Shown one piece after another: positions 34,816 to 43,389 of a stretch of 64,000 nucleotides of DNA; position 1 is the stretch's first letter, and each line of letters opens with the position of its first letter. The position numbers and the translations under genes were made by a program. The notes under the pieces are model-generated. The model did no database searches. It saw nothing but the letters and a program-made list of their open reading frames with translations, and was not told the DNA's origin. This DNA is from CAMYOC01 sp963704875 (GTDB lineage Bacteria > Pseudomonadota > Gammaproteobacteria > Steroidobacterales > XN24), in contig CAVPIA010000003.1 of NCBI GenBank assembly GCA_963704875.1, positions 124,001 through 188,000 of the forward strand. The letters are read 5' to 3'.

Positions 34816-36447
34816 CTAGTACCTGACCAGGCGCGTACCGGCTTCCTGGCCCGGCCTCGCGAACGCGAGTCGGCACACGTGACTCATGGCGATGCTGCCC
34901 ATTAGCAAATCGTCGCCATAACGATTGACGCTGGTAATGGAGTAGCAACGGCCGGTTTCGTCCTGCAGACTCTCGCGCACGCGGCCAGCAGGATCGACTG
35001 CGATCACCCAGCCTAGCGGCGGCAACTCGATCTGCCGGAACCTCGCCGGCAGGCGCTGCAGCATACGCCGCAGCCAGGGTCGGGACGCAAGCTGCTCGAT
35101 CGCCGGTTGGCGTGGCGATGGCAGTGCGATCCAGAACAACTCTCCGTCGAATGACAGGTTATCCGGATAACCCGGCAGCCCATCGATGAATATATCGCGA
35201 CTGCCCGTTTTGGGGCCCTTGAGCCACAGCCTTGTGACCCTTGCGGTCAGGGTTTCGCTGACCAGCACGAACTCATCATCCGGACCCAGGGCCACGCCAT
35301 TGGCAAACATCAGCTGTTCCAGATGGACCTTCAGCGTCCCGGTCGCTGGCTGAAAGCTAAGCAGGCGCCCGGTGGCGCGACCTTCCCAGAAATCCAGCGC
35401 CCAGTCGTGCACGTTGAAACGACGCGACGCGTCGGTAAACCAGATCGTTCCGTCGCCGGCGATATCCAGATCATCCGGGAACAACATCGGGATGCCGTCA
35501 ACCTCGCTGACCAGAACGCGGACCTCGCCCGATGGGTCGACGGACAACAAGCCGGCGAAGGCATCGGCGACGATCAGATGGCCGTCAGTGTTGAACTGCA
35601 TCCCCAGGGGCCGGCCCCCGGTATTCGCAAACAGCGCCCAGCCCTGCTGGTCGAATCGCAGGATGCGTCCGTCGAGCATGCCTGCATAGTAAGCGCCGTC
35701 CGGCCCCAGTGCGACGTCCTCGGGCCCCTGGCCCCCACCGGTGAGTAGCGTCTCGGACCGGGCCAGGCTCTGCCGCGGCGCAAACACCGCTTCCTGACCG
35801 CGATCCGGCCCAGGCTCCCAGACGACCGGCTCGATGCGAACCGGCCAAAACAACAGATAGACCACACCGACCAGCAGCAGACCAAGAAACGCGCGCATCA
35901 GATGCTTATCCAACCTGGGCTTATCCAGCCTGGGCTTATCCAGCGTAGTCGGTTCGTCTGAGCCCGGAACGGCCCGCAGAGCGTTCGGCCCAGCGACAAA
36001 CACGCGCACCGGTATGTCGCGGAATATTGCGTCACGCTCGTACACCAGACCGTTCTTTGCCGCTACCCTCGATGATGCGAGATTGCGCGGTTCGATAAAT
36101 GACACGACGCGATCCAGTCCGAGCACATCGAATGCGTACTCCATGACACCGCGTGCGGCCTCGCTGGCCAGACCCTGGCCATGGAAAGCCTCGATCAGGT
36201 GATAGCCCACTTCCTGTTCCCGTTGGCCCTCGATCTGTTGGTTCAGCAAACCGCAGATACCCGCGAACTCGTTACTGGACTTGATGATCACAGCCCAGAA
36301 CGCATGCCCGGACTCTTCGTACGCCTCAAGACTGCGCTTTATCACGCGATCAGGATCAAGCCACGGCATGCGGCGGACCCAGGCAAGGTCCTCGCTGACC
36401 AGGCGGCGCAAGCCCAGTCTTTTGGTTTCGATGACCCACGTGTCCAT
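34816..36447 (-). CDS. GNAT acetyltransferase fused to a membrane-anchored SMP-30/strictosidine-synthase-like beta-propeller
   Basis: A 543-residue protein. Residues 1-165 are a RimJ/RimL-type acetyltransferase (LRRLVSEDLAWVR, EVGYHLIEAFHGQGLASEAAR, VAAKNGLVYE). Residues ~170-195 carry three 5-residue LDKPR-like repeats. A single transmembrane helix follows (~198-213, AFLGLLLVGVVYLLFWPV). Residues ~250-543 form an APMAP-like propeller (GPEDVALGPDGAYYAG, FPDDLDIAGDGTIWFTDAS, LPGYPDNLSFDGELFWIALPSPR), which would be periplasmic. GGAGGTG lies 6 bases before the ATG at 36447. The enzyme halves are separately well formed; the fusion is unusual. It ends at a strong terminator. Confidence 0.85.
   Translation of the reverse strand: MDTWVIETKRLGLRRLVSEDLAWVRRMPWLDPDRVIKRSLEAYEESGHAFWAVIIKSSNEFAGICGLLNQQIEGQREQEVGYHLIEAFHGQGLASEAARGVMEYAFDVLGLDRVVSFIEPRNLASSRVAAKNGLVYERDAIFRDIPVRVFVAGPNALRAVPGSDEPTTLDKPRLDKPRLDKHLMRAFLGLLLVGVVYLLFWPVRIEPVVWEPGPDRGQEAVFAPRQSLARSETLLTGGGQGPEDVALGPDGAYYAGMLDGRILRFDQQGWALFANTGGRPLGMQFNTDGHLIVADAFAGLLSVDPSGEVRVLVSEVDGIPMLFPDDLDIAGDGTIWFTDASRRFNVHDWALDFWEGRATGRLLSFQPATGTLKVHLEQLMFANGVALGPDDEFVLVSETLTARVTRLWLKGPKTGSRDIFIDGLPGYPDNLSFDGELFWIALPSPRQPAIEQLASRPWLRRMLQRLPARFRQIELPPLGWVIAVDPAGRVRESLQDETGRCYSITSVNRYGDDLLMGSIAMSHVCRLAFARPGQEAGTRLVRY
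35905..35949. repeat. Three 15-bp in-frame tandem repeats in the fusion linker
   Basis: Copies start at 35905, 35920 and 35935 with the unit CTTATCCAGCCTGGG (one or few changes). They encode LDKPR-LDKPR-LDK on the minus strand, exactly at the junction between the acetyltransferase and the transmembrane helix. Confidence 0.9.
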
Positions 36448-36662
36448 CACTGCACCTCCGGCGGTGTCGAACGCATGATCGCCGGGCTCGGGTGCATGCT
36501 GCAACCATATTGCTGCGGAAATTGTTTTTCAGGCAGCTGGCGCGCTGGCATTTGACGGCACGACGGGCTCGGCGAGAACAGGTCACGGCTCGCGGAGTGG
36601 ACGCACGGCCAGCGGTGAAATAGGCTCGGAGCGGGATCAACAGGGCAGAAGGAGAAACCGCT

Positions 36663-38300
36663 ATGACCACGACGCGTCCGATTCAGGAGTTGGCGTCGGA
36701 CCTCGGCATCAGCGAGGACTGCCTGCTGCCCTATGGGCAGGACAAAGCCAAAATCCGCCTAGAGGCCACCGCTCAGTCCCCCCGATCACCGGGCAAGCTG
36801 ATTCTGGTGTCAGCAATGACCCCGACAGGTGCCGGCGAAGGCAAGACCACGGTCTCCATTGGCCTGAGTCAGGGCCTGGCAAGGCTGGGTGAGCGTGTCT
36901 GCCTGACGCTGCGCGAGCCATCGCTTGGACCGACTTTCGGCATGAAGGGCGGGGCCACCGGCGGCGGCCGTTCTACACTGGTGCCAGCGGAAGACATCAA
37001 TCTGCACTTTACCGGCGACTTTCACGCGATCACCTCGGCGCACAATCTGCTCGCCGCCTTGCTCGACAATCACCTGCACCGGGATCGCCCCCCCCATCTC
37101 GATCCGCGTCACATACTCTGGCCAAGGGTGATGGATCTCAATGATCGCTCTCTGCGGCATCTGGTCATGGGACTGGGAGGACCGCTCCAGGGCGTGCCGC
37201 GCGAGACCGGCTTTGAGATCACCCCTGCTTCTGAGGTCATGGCGGCCCTGTGTCTTGCTGAGGACTATGACGACCTGCGAGGTCGTCTGGAACGACTGAT
37301 CATTGCTGAGGCCAGGGATGGCCAACCGTTTACCGCCGGCGACCTGGGCGCGGTGGGAGCAATGATGACCTTGCTGAGAGACGCGATGCTGCCCAACCTG
37401 GTGCAGACAGTGGAAGGTGTGCCGGCGCTCATTCACGGCGGACCGTTTGCCAATATCGCTCACGGTTGCAACTCGATAGTGGCGACGCGAATGGCCATGG
37501 CGCACGCGGACTGGACCGTGACCGAAGCCGGGTTTGGATTCGATTTGGGCGGCGAGAAGTTTTTCGATATCAAGTGCGCCACGGCCGGACTGGATCCCGC
37601 GGCGGTGGTACTGGTGGCCACGGTCCGGGCACTCAAGCGCCATGGCGGAGTGGCCAGGAACAAACTCGAACAAGCCGATCCCGCCGCGGTGGAGCGTGGC
37701 CTGGGCAATCTGGGCCGCCATATCGAGTCGGTCAAGACGTTTGGCAAGACCCCGATCGTTGCCATCAACCGATTTGACCCGGATAGCGAAGAGGAAATCC
37801 AAGTCATCCGGCGCGCCTGCGAGAAGCACGGCGTTGCATGCGCCGTCACGGAACTGTTCCAGCGCGGCGGTGAGGGTGCAGTCGAGCTCGCCGAAACCGT
37901 GCTCCATCACGCGCGACAACCCACGGCCAGGTTCGATCCCCTTTACACCTGGAGCGAACCGGTCAAGGCCAAGCTGCACCGGGTAGCCAGTGCCATGTAC
38001 GGCGCAAGCCTGGTGACCTACGAAAGCCCGGCGGAAAGAGACATCGAGCGCATTGACCGGCTGGGCTATTCAGGACTGCCGTTGTGCGTGGCCAAGACAC
38101 CTTTGTCTTTCACCGGCGACGCTACCGTGGTAGGGCGGCCAGAGGATTTTGAACTGAAAATCCGCCGCGTGCTGTTGTCCGCCGGCGCCGGCTATCTGGT
38201 CCCATTGGTCGGAGATATCGTGCGTATGCCAGGACTACCCGCCGCCCCGCAGGCGACACACATGGATCTGGTCGATGGTGAAATCCGCGGCCTGTTGTGA
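36663..38300 (+). CDS. fhs: Formate-tetrahydrofolate ligase
   Basis: A 545-residue ATP-dependent ligase that makes 10-formyl-THF from formate. The P-loop is TPTGAGEGKTTVSIGL; REPSLGPTFGMKGGATGGG, FTGDFHAITSAHNLL and TEAGFGFDLGGEKFFDIKC are characteristic. The length is normal. AAGGAG lies 8 bases before the ATG. Likely formate sources nearby are HutG and any formyl-CoA made by the 43-47 kb pair. Not all gammaproteobacteria carry Fhs, so it marks active formate assimilation. Confidence 0.96.
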   Translation: MTTTRPIQELASDLGISEDCLLPYGQDKAKIRLEATAQSPRSPGKLILVSAMTPTGAGEGKTTVSIGLSQGLARLGERVCLTLREPSLGPTFGMKGGATGGGRSTLVPAEDINLHFTGDFHAITSAHNLLAALLDNHLHRDRPPHLDPRHILWPRVMDLNDRSLRHLVMGLGGPLQGVPRETGFEITPASEVMAALCLAEDYDDLRGRLERLIIAEARDGQPFTAGDLGAVGAMMTLLRDAMLPNLVQTVEGVPALIHGGPFANIAHGCNSIVATRMAMAHADWTVTEAGFGFDLGGEKFFDIKCATAGLDPAAVVLVATVRALKRHGGVARNKLEQADPAAVERGLGNLGRHIESVKTFGKTPIVAINRFDPDSEEEIQVIRRACEKHGVACAVTELFQRGGEGAVELAETVLHHARQPTARFDPLYTWSEPVKAKLHRVASAMYGASLVTYESPAERDIERIDRLGYSGLPLCVAKTPLSFTGDATVVGRPEDFELKIRRVLLSAGAGYLVPLVGDIVRMPGLPAAPQATHMDLVDGEIRGLL

Positions 38301-38350
38301 TCGCATCAGCACTAACCGACAGCGCCCTGCGCCGGAGGCATGAGCCCCAT

Positions 38351-39199
38351 ATGATCAGTCGTGCGCGGATCCTGCTGATTTTCTGCATGCTTATAGTGAC
38401 CGTCGGCTGCGCTGCCAGGCCCAATGCCGAGACCGCTGACGAACCCGCTGCCGAATCCACTGCAGAACCGATCGAAATCGCGTGGCAGAGCGCGATCAGA
38501 GATCGGGATCTCGCGACGCTGAGCGTATTGCTGGAAACACAAGCCGATCCGAACTGGTCCGCAGCAGACGGCAAGACCGGATTAATGATCGCCGCCCAGG
38601 CCGGAGACTTGTCGCTGGTCGGCGAGCTCCTGGAGGCCGGAGCCCGCGTCAACGCACGCAATCAGCACCTCGGCACACCGCTGATGTTCGCCGCTACCGG
38701 AGGCAGTACCTCGGTTGCCACGACACTGATTGCCAATGGCGCCGAGATCGATGCCGTAGCGCGCCTGGGCTGGACCGCTCTGCTGCTCGCGTCAGCAAAA
38801 GGTAATACAGAAGTTGCTTTGCTGTTGATAGCCGCTGGTGCAGATCCCGATCTTGCTGATGGATACGGTTGGACGCCATTGATGCGCGCGGTCACCGGAA
38901 GGCATCTTGCAACGGTCGAGGCGCTGCTGGCCACTGACGCAATCGATCTGGGCGCAGTGGAGGAGTCCGGCGCCAGCGCCTTGCATATTGCCGCCGGCGA
39001 GGGCCAGACTGACATGGTGGCCGTACTGCTTGCCGCCGGAGCGAATCCGTCAGCGCGCGATGCCGCAGGCCGCACGCCGTACGAGGTCGCCGCGCGCGCA
39101 GGTCATCCGGAACTGGCGTCAAACATCGCGGCTGCCAGCGGTGCAACGGATTCGATTGACGCGCGCCCTGCAGGTGAATCCGCCGGCAGCGGCGACTAA
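38351..39199 (+). CDS. Ankyrin-repeat lipoprotein
   Basis: A 282-residue protein with a lipoprotein-type signal (MISRARILLIFCMLIVTVGC, Cys 20 as the probable lipid site) followed by a Glu/Ala-rich spacer with 12-base coding repeats. Residues ~50-260 hold six to seven ankyrin repeats, for example GKTGLMIAAQAGDLSLVGELL and GASALHIAAGEGQTDMV. It would be a periplasmic protein-binding scaffold. In other bacteria such proteins are sometimes paired with catalase or effector genes; no such partner is obvious here. ATG at 38351 gives the complete signal; GGAGG lies about 12 bases upstream. Confidence 0.85.
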   Translation: MISRARILLIFCMLIVTVGCAARPNAETADEPAAESTAEPIEIAWQSAIRDRDLATLSVLLETQADPNWSAADGKTGLMIAAQAGDLSLVGELLEAGARVNARNQHLGTPLMFAATGGSTSVATTLIANGAEIDAVARLGWTALLLASAKGNTEVALLLIAAGADPDLADGYGWTPLMRAVTGRHLATVEALLATDAIDLGAVEESGASALHIAAGEGQTDMVAVLLAAGANPSARDAAGRTPYEVAARAGHPELASNIAAASGATDSIDARPAGESAGSGD

Positions 39200-39201
39200 G
39201 T

Positions 39202-39233
39202 CCGGATAAAACTCGCGCCGGATGAAACTCGCA
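39202..39233. repeat. 16-bp tandem duplication in the convergent spacer
   Basis: CCGGATAAAACTCGCG and CCGGATGAAACTCGCA follow each other directly (two differences). They lie between the ankyrin gene stop and the convergent Rieske-like gene. No terminator is visible in this spacer. Confidence 0.75.
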
Positions 39234-39258
39234 GCGCGTTGAGCCGCCGCTTCCAAAA

Positions 39259-39987
39259 TCAGCATTGCCGAAAATTCTTGCTGTATTCGTCAAGCGGAAT
39301 GATCGTCGTACTGTCGCTGACCGGCCGCCGGATATCGTCGGTTCGGTGCTGCAGAGCGAGCTGGAATCCGAACTCACCAAAAAACCTGTCGAACATATCG
39401 CCACCGTAGATCCCGGTCGCCAGGAATGACGGCTGCTCAGCGTCATAACTCAGAGCAATCGCGGCTAATGGTTGTCTGGCCGGACCGCCCAGCACGCGCC
39501 CACCCGCAGCGGGATCATAGGCGCTGCCTTCCGAACAACAGTAGATGACTCGCTCGCGTTGATTGCGCTGACGCTGATCATCAACATAGGTAACGGCCTC
39601 ATGCCGATAGTTGATAAAACTGATGCCCGGCGTGGGGTAACTCATCTTGTGGGCACAGATCGCCGAGAACGCAACAACAGAACTCCGTGGGCCAACCCCG
39701 CCCTGCCATTGATACGCCTGTCCATCTTCGGTGGTCAGGTCTTGCGCAGCAGTCACCGGCTCGCCCAGATCGATCAGAAAGCAGGGTGTCGCCAGGTATG
39801 GATAGTGGAAAACATAGCTGCGCCCGATCTCCAGGTCGCCCGGCGCGACTGGTGAATCATCCTCGTGAACCAGCCGCGATGGCTGTGCCGGAGCCAGCGG
39901 TCCTGGCGTTGCCGCCAGCGTTGATGGCCTTGCGGCGACCAGAGCGCCCGCGCTGGCGCAAAGCTTAATAAAGCGACGCCGATCCAT
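39259..39987 (-). CDS. Tat-exported Rieske-like protein with altered cluster motif
   Basis: A 242-residue protein starting MDRRRFIKLC, a twin-arginine signal with a hydrophobic stretch to about residue 30. The Rieske region has box 1 as ICAHKMSYP (Cys and His ligands present). Box 2 reads YCCSEGSAYDP where CPCHGS is usual: the His ligand is Glu, and the two disulfide Cys of canonical Rieske proteins are missing (Met/Ser and Ser). The fold may bind a [2Fe-2S] cluster with unusual ligation or no cluster. Membrane attachment after export is possible. ATG at 39987 is chosen for the Tat motif. It is convergent with the ankyrin lipoprotein. Confidence 0.75.
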   Translation of the reverse strand: MDRRRFIKLCASAGALVAARPSTLAATPGPLAPAQPSRLVHEDDSPVAPGDLEIGRSYVFHYPYLATPCFLIDLGEPVTAAQDLTTEDGQAYQWQGGVGPRSSVVAFSAICAHKMSYPTPGISFINYRHEAVTYVDDQRQRNQRERVIYCCSEGSAYDPAAGGRVLGGPARQPLAAIALSYDAEQPSFLATGIYGGDMFDRFFGEFGFQLALQHRTDDIRRPVSDSTTIIPLDEYSKNFRQC

Positions 39988-40189
39988 ACCTTGTGGTACC
40001 TCCAAGCGGATTGGATAACTTCATCTCAGAACTTTTTTTCGACCCATGCGTTCGCGGCCTGACAGTAGCACACCCGGATTAACCGCATAAGCGTCACCAG
40101 GCAAGTCAGCGCAGGTCCAGTGACGTTCAGCCCTTGTTCAGCCAGCAGGGACGATGCTGCACATGCGAAAGCAAAAAGAGGAGTCTGAT

Positions 40190-40612
40190 ATGAGAAATCT
40201 GTTATCGATTGGCGCTGTTGCGCTGACACTGTCGCTGCTCAGTACCGGGGCTCGTGCTGACAACACAAATGCAGGCTATTTCTTGCTTGGGGCGATTGCC
40301 GGCAGTCAGCTACACGGTGACCCCGGCGTGCGCCCGGCGCCCGCGCGTTGGCAGAGCTACCGCGCCCATAGCTACCAGCGGGCACGCAGCCTGAATGCCA
40401 GGCGCTGTCACCTGCAGGGCCATGGTGTGCATCGTCACCACTCATACCTGCAGCACGGGAACGCCGGCTACCATGGCCTGACGCACCTCGATCACCGTCA
40501 GTCACGTCGCCAGGAACACCATACGTCCCGGGATCGGTCGCGGGCCCATCGCGACTATCGTGACGACCATTGGCAAGACAAAAAACACCGCGAGCGGCGG
40601 TCCTATCGGTGA
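40190..40612 (+). CDS. Exported histidine/arginine-rich small protein
   Basis: A 140-residue precursor with a signal peptide (MRNLLSIGAVALTLSLLSTGARA, cleavage before DNTN). The mature part has a short Gly/Ala hydrophobic stretch (GYFLLGAIAGSQ) then about 90 very polar residues with roughly 16 His and many Arg, Ser and Tyr, including HRHHSYLQHG and HHTSRDRSRAHRDYRDDHW. That composition suggests metal binding or nucleic-acid/polyanion binding. AGAGGAG lies 6 bases before the ATG. It does not match a family I can name. Its stop codon lies inside a 14-bp tandem repeat array. Confidence 0.7.
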   Translation: MRNLLSIGAVALTLSLLSTGARADNTNAGYFLLGAIAGSQLHGDPGVRPAPARWQSYRAHSYQRARSLNARRCHLQGHGVHRHHSYLQHGNAGYHGLTHLDHRQSRRQEHHTSRDRSRAHRDYRDDHWQDKKHRERRSYR

Positions 40613-40676
40613 AACCTTCCCGGTGAAACTCTCTCGGTGAAGCCGTACCGGTGAAGTCGTCCGGGTGAATGTGCCG
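40607..40676. repeat. 14-bp tandem array, unit CGGTGAARYYNTNC, five copies
   Basis: Copies begin at 40607, 40621, 40635, 40649 and 40663 with an invariant GGTGAA core; the last copy is more diverged. The first copy contains the TGA stop of the exported His-rich gene, and each further copy repeats a GGTGAA. Period 14 is not a multiple of three, so it cannot be a coding repeat. It lies in the convergent spacer. Confidence 0.9.
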
Positions 40677-40708
40677 CAACGTCCTCAATACGCCGGGCGT
40701 GCCGGCTG

Positions 40709-41188
40709 TCAGTGTCCCAACAAGGTCCGCAACCTGGGAACGAAGCAGCCAGTGCGCCCGGCATAACTGGTCCATGCCTGACCGAATTCTTCACTCATCG
40801 CCGCCTCTTCCTTGCGGATGACGATCAGCCAAACCGGATGCAGCAACAGCGCCCAGAGAATAAACGCGACGTGTCCGATATAGATCGCCAGACCGAAATT
40901 GAACCAGCTCAGAAACGATGCATAGAGTGGATGCCTCACATAACGGAACGGCCCGCTGGTGCACAACTTTCGACCGCGGTCATCAATTCTCAGAGTCCGC
41001 GTGCTCCAGTAGACCAGCGCAAATGCCCCTGCGGCGCCGACGTTTAGCGCGATCAGTTTGACGCTATGAGGAATCATCAGCCATCCCTGAGGCATCTCCC
41101 TGGCCGCAAGCAGGGCGAGAAACAACAGACCCACACTCAAGGCCGCGCCCAGCGGGCCGCTGCCGAAAATTCTTTGGTATGCGTTCAC
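40709..41188 (-). CDS. Isoprenylcysteine/phospholipid methyltransferase family membrane protein
   Basis: A 159-residue integral membrane protein with about four transmembrane helices. The family signature is SGPFRYVRHPLYASFL followed by a C-terminal KEEAAMSEEFGQAWTSYAGRTGCFVPRL, which form the SAM and substrate site of ICMT/PEMT-like enzymes. Substrate is unknown; bacterial homologues methylate lipids or other small amphiphiles. The start is GTG at 41188. It is bracketed by two different 14-bp tandem arrays, one at its 3' side and one in its upstream region. Confidence 0.82.
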   Translation of the reverse strand: MNAYQRIFGSGPLGAALSVGLLFLALLAAREMPQGWLMIPHSVKLIALNVGAAGAFALVYWSTRTLRIDDRGRKLCTSGPFRYVRHPLYASFLSWFNFGLAIYIGHVAFILWALLLHPVWLIVIRKEEAAMSEEFGQAWTSYAGRTGCFVPRLRTLLGH

Positions 41189-41227
41189 TCCAGTTCCCTT
41201 TTCAAGTTACATGCGGACATTGGCGCA

Positions 41228-41290
41228 TGAATATTGGCAGTCGAATATTGCTCATCGAATATCGCCTGTTGAATATTCCCTATCAAATAA
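41228..41290. repeat. 14-bp AT-rich tandem array, unit YGAATATTNCCTRT
   Basis: Copies begin at 41228, 41242, 41256, 41270 and (degenerate) 41284 with the core GAATATT. The array lies 40 bases upstream of the methyltransferase start (minus strand) and ends about 30 bases before the stop codon of the next upstream gene. The local AT content is much higher than the surroundings. It may act as a promoter element or a protein-binding tract. Confidence 0.88.
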
Positions 41291-41321
41291 CCCCAGTCCG
41301 ATCTCGGCGGCCGGCCGCGCC

Positions 41322-43001
41322 TCAGTAGCGCCAACTGCTCAGATCAGCTCCGGCGGGCGCGGTCGCTTCTATGCGTTTGAGGATCTTTTCCTGGTACAGA
41401 TCGTGGTAATGCAGCCTGGAAATCCAGATCGGCTGATCATGATCGCCATTCCAGCAATGCTCTGCCCGGCAGCCATAGTCGACTTCGCCACCGTAGTGGG
41501 GCCCCTCTGTCGATTCCAGGAATTCTTCAAGCAGATAGACGGCATTATTCAGATAGTAATTGTCCATAGTGCCAACGTACACGTGCAGCTTGCCCGCCAG
41601 CCTTGGACCAAGCTCCGCCCAATCGCGCTCGAGTATATGACGCAAATCGAAATGCTCGCGCCAGTAGTCAGCCACTTCACGGTCTATCTCACCGCTGAGT
41701 TTGTCCCAGATCGGCTGCGGATAACCGTCTTCTCCCTGCGGTGAAGAAACCGCCTGCCATATATCGAACTGTTCTCCGGATCGGCCGCGGGTACCCAGGG
41801 CAAGTTCGAGGTGGTTATAGTCCTGCACTGTCGCTGTGACGTGTCCGAGCGCATCGCGATGGCCGGGCCGGTAAATTCGCTGGAACGGCCCCTGAATAAA
41901 ATAGGCATTTTCGTCATCGTATAGGTTGACCTGGGTGAACGCGCGAAAGTCCACCGGATCCGGACAGGCTGCAAAGGCGCCGTTGTATTCATCCGGATAA
42001 AACACCTGCACTGCGAGCGCCTCCCAGCCCCCGGTCGAGCCGCCATACAGGAAGCGGGACCAGCCCTCGCCAATACCCCGGAACTGCTTCTCGATGAACG
42101 GAATCAGCTCGTAGGTGATCGCGTCACCGTAGGGGCCGAGATTGGCCGAATTCACCGCATACGAGTCATCGTAGTAGGGATTGGCATGCTGAATTTCGAC
42201 AATCAGCATGCGCGGCTGATCCGGCCTGATCCAGCGCTGATAATTGCTCCACGCTTCTTCCTGCTCGATCCGGTTGTAGCCGTCGATACCGAATCGTTCA
42301 CTGAAGCTCGGCTCCAGATCAGGATCCGGCGGCGTCTCCCGGAAACTGCCGATGTCGGCCGGGAAATGACCGTGGAAGACCGCAAGTGGATAGCGCGCAT
42401 GCGGATGCTCGTCGAAACCATGCGGCAACAGCACGTGGGCTCCCAGATAGACAGGCCGCCCCCAGAATTCGGACAACAGCTCGCTCTGGATGCGGACATG
42501 CCGGACGTAATCGGTATCCGCCGGTTGTTCGATCGGCAGCATGACCTGATCCAGCATCAGCTCGATCCGGCCGCCCTGGGCGGGATCGATCAGCACACGC
42601 CGTGGCGTACTGTATAGATTGCCTGGCGCCCTGTTCCATTGCTGACCTTCGCCGCGGTCCATCGGCAGCTTTAGCGTATGCCCGGTAGCCAGATTGAAAG
42701 TCTCGTACCGGTGCAGCACGGCCTGGACGAAGTACTCTCCGGCTGGCAGATCGGCAAGACTGGCGACCGGATAGCCGAAAACCGAACTGTCAAAAAGCGC
42801 CCATTCAGCCGGCTGCAATCCCTCCAGATCAATACCCATGACCTGGATGGCGTCCACCCCGGGCTTAACCTGGAAACGTGGCTCTGATTCGCCATCCGGC
42901 GTCAGCAAAAGCAACAGGCGCCCATCCAGCGGACCCTCGGCCACCCCGAGGTCATATCGCACAGCTATCTCAGGACCGATCTTGGTCTGGTTCATCGTCA
43001 T
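41322..43001 (-). CDS. Alpha/beta-hydrolase esterase with N-terminal beta domain
   Basis: A 559-residue protein. The first ~190 residues are beta-rich and unassigned. Residues ~195-559 form an esterase-D/enterochelin-esterase-like hydrolase: PVYLGAHVLLPHGF, LYGGSTGGWEAL with the probable nucleophile Ser, ACPDPVDFRAF, and a late LHYHDLY with a possible catalytic His. No signal peptide is visible, so it appears cytosolic. ATG at 43001 has GGAGA 5 bases upstream. It overlaps the small membrane protein gene by 32 bases and is probably cotranscribed with it. Substrate unknown. Confidence 0.8.
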   Translation of the reverse strand: MTMNQTKIGPEIAVRYDLGVAEGPLDGRLLLLLTPDGESEPRFQVKPGVDAIQVMGIDLEGLQPAEWALFDSSVFGYPVASLADLPAGEYFVQAVLHRYETFNLATGHTLKLPMDRGEGQQWNRAPGNLYSTPRRVLIDPAQGGRIELMLDQVMLPIEQPADTDYVRHVRIQSELLSEFWGRPVYLGAHVLLPHGFDEHPHARYPLAVFHGHFPADIGSFRETPPDPDLEPSFSERFGIDGYNRIEQEEAWSNYQRWIRPDQPRMLIVEIQHANPYYDDSYAVNSANLGPYGDAITYELIPFIEKQFRGIGEGWSRFLYGGSTGGWEALAVQVFYPDEYNGAFAACPDPVDFRAFTQVNLYDDENAYFIQGPFQRIYRPGHRDALGHVTATVQDYNHLELALGTRGRSGEQFDIWQAVSSPQGEDGYPQPIWDKLSGEIDREVADYWREHFDLRHILERDWAELGPRLAGKLHVYVGTMDNYYLNNAVYLLEEFLESTEGPHYGGEVDYGCRAEHCWNGDHDQPIWISRLHYHDLYQEKILKRIEATAPAGADLSSWRY

Positions 43002-43245
43002 TGGTTCTCCGTCTGCGCAATCGCGCGCCGAGGGTCTGGCCACCGAAATACGCCGCAATCATGAACGGCAGATGGAGCAACTTCCATTCGACGTCCAGAC
43101 CCAGCCGCAACAGGACAATCAGCGGTACCGCCGCATGGACGGCTACAAACCAGGCCGGCGAGAATTTTCTGACGCCCTCTCTCCAGTAGCCAAAGGGCAG
43201 GTTCAGGATGAGTGTCGCCAGCAGCAGGATGCCCAGATTTGTCAT
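42970..43245 (-). CDS. Small hypothetical membrane protein
   Basis: A 91-residue protein with about three hydrophobic segments (ILLLATLILNLPFGYW, FVAVHAAVPLIVLLRLG and LPFMIAAYFGGQTLG) and a basic C-terminus (ARLRRRRTNDDEPDQDRS). It does not match a family I recognise for certain. Its end overlaps the start of the esterase gene, suggesting translational coupling and a shared role. Confidence 0.6.
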   Translation of the reverse strand: MTNLGILLLATLILNLPFGYWREGVRKFSPAWFVAVHAAVPLIVLLRLGLDVEWKLLHLPFMIAAYFGGQTLGARLRRRRTNDDEPDQDRS

Positions 43246-43363
43246 CGCGACGCAGTATAGACGAGTCCAGGCGAGTGGAGCCGGGCGGGGATCCGATGCA
43301 TCAGAATCCGGCCCTGCAATTCATCCGGTCAACAACAAACGTACATCAGTCCAGATCACGACT

Positions 43364-43389
43364 CATCAAATCGAGCCATCAAATCGAGA
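43364..43389. repeat. 13-bp tandem duplication at the lyase stop codon
   Basis: CATCAAATCGAGC and CATCAAATCGAGA are adjacent. The second copy includes the stop codon and last codons of the lyase gene on the minus strand, so the duplication copied the gene end into the spacer. Confidence 0.8.

Noticed and set aside
40239..40775. Long open frame on the minus strand opposite the His-rich gene and its repeat
   Set aside because: It is created by the codon bias of the plus-strand gene and the repeat; composition is not protein-like and it lacks a ribosome-binding site.
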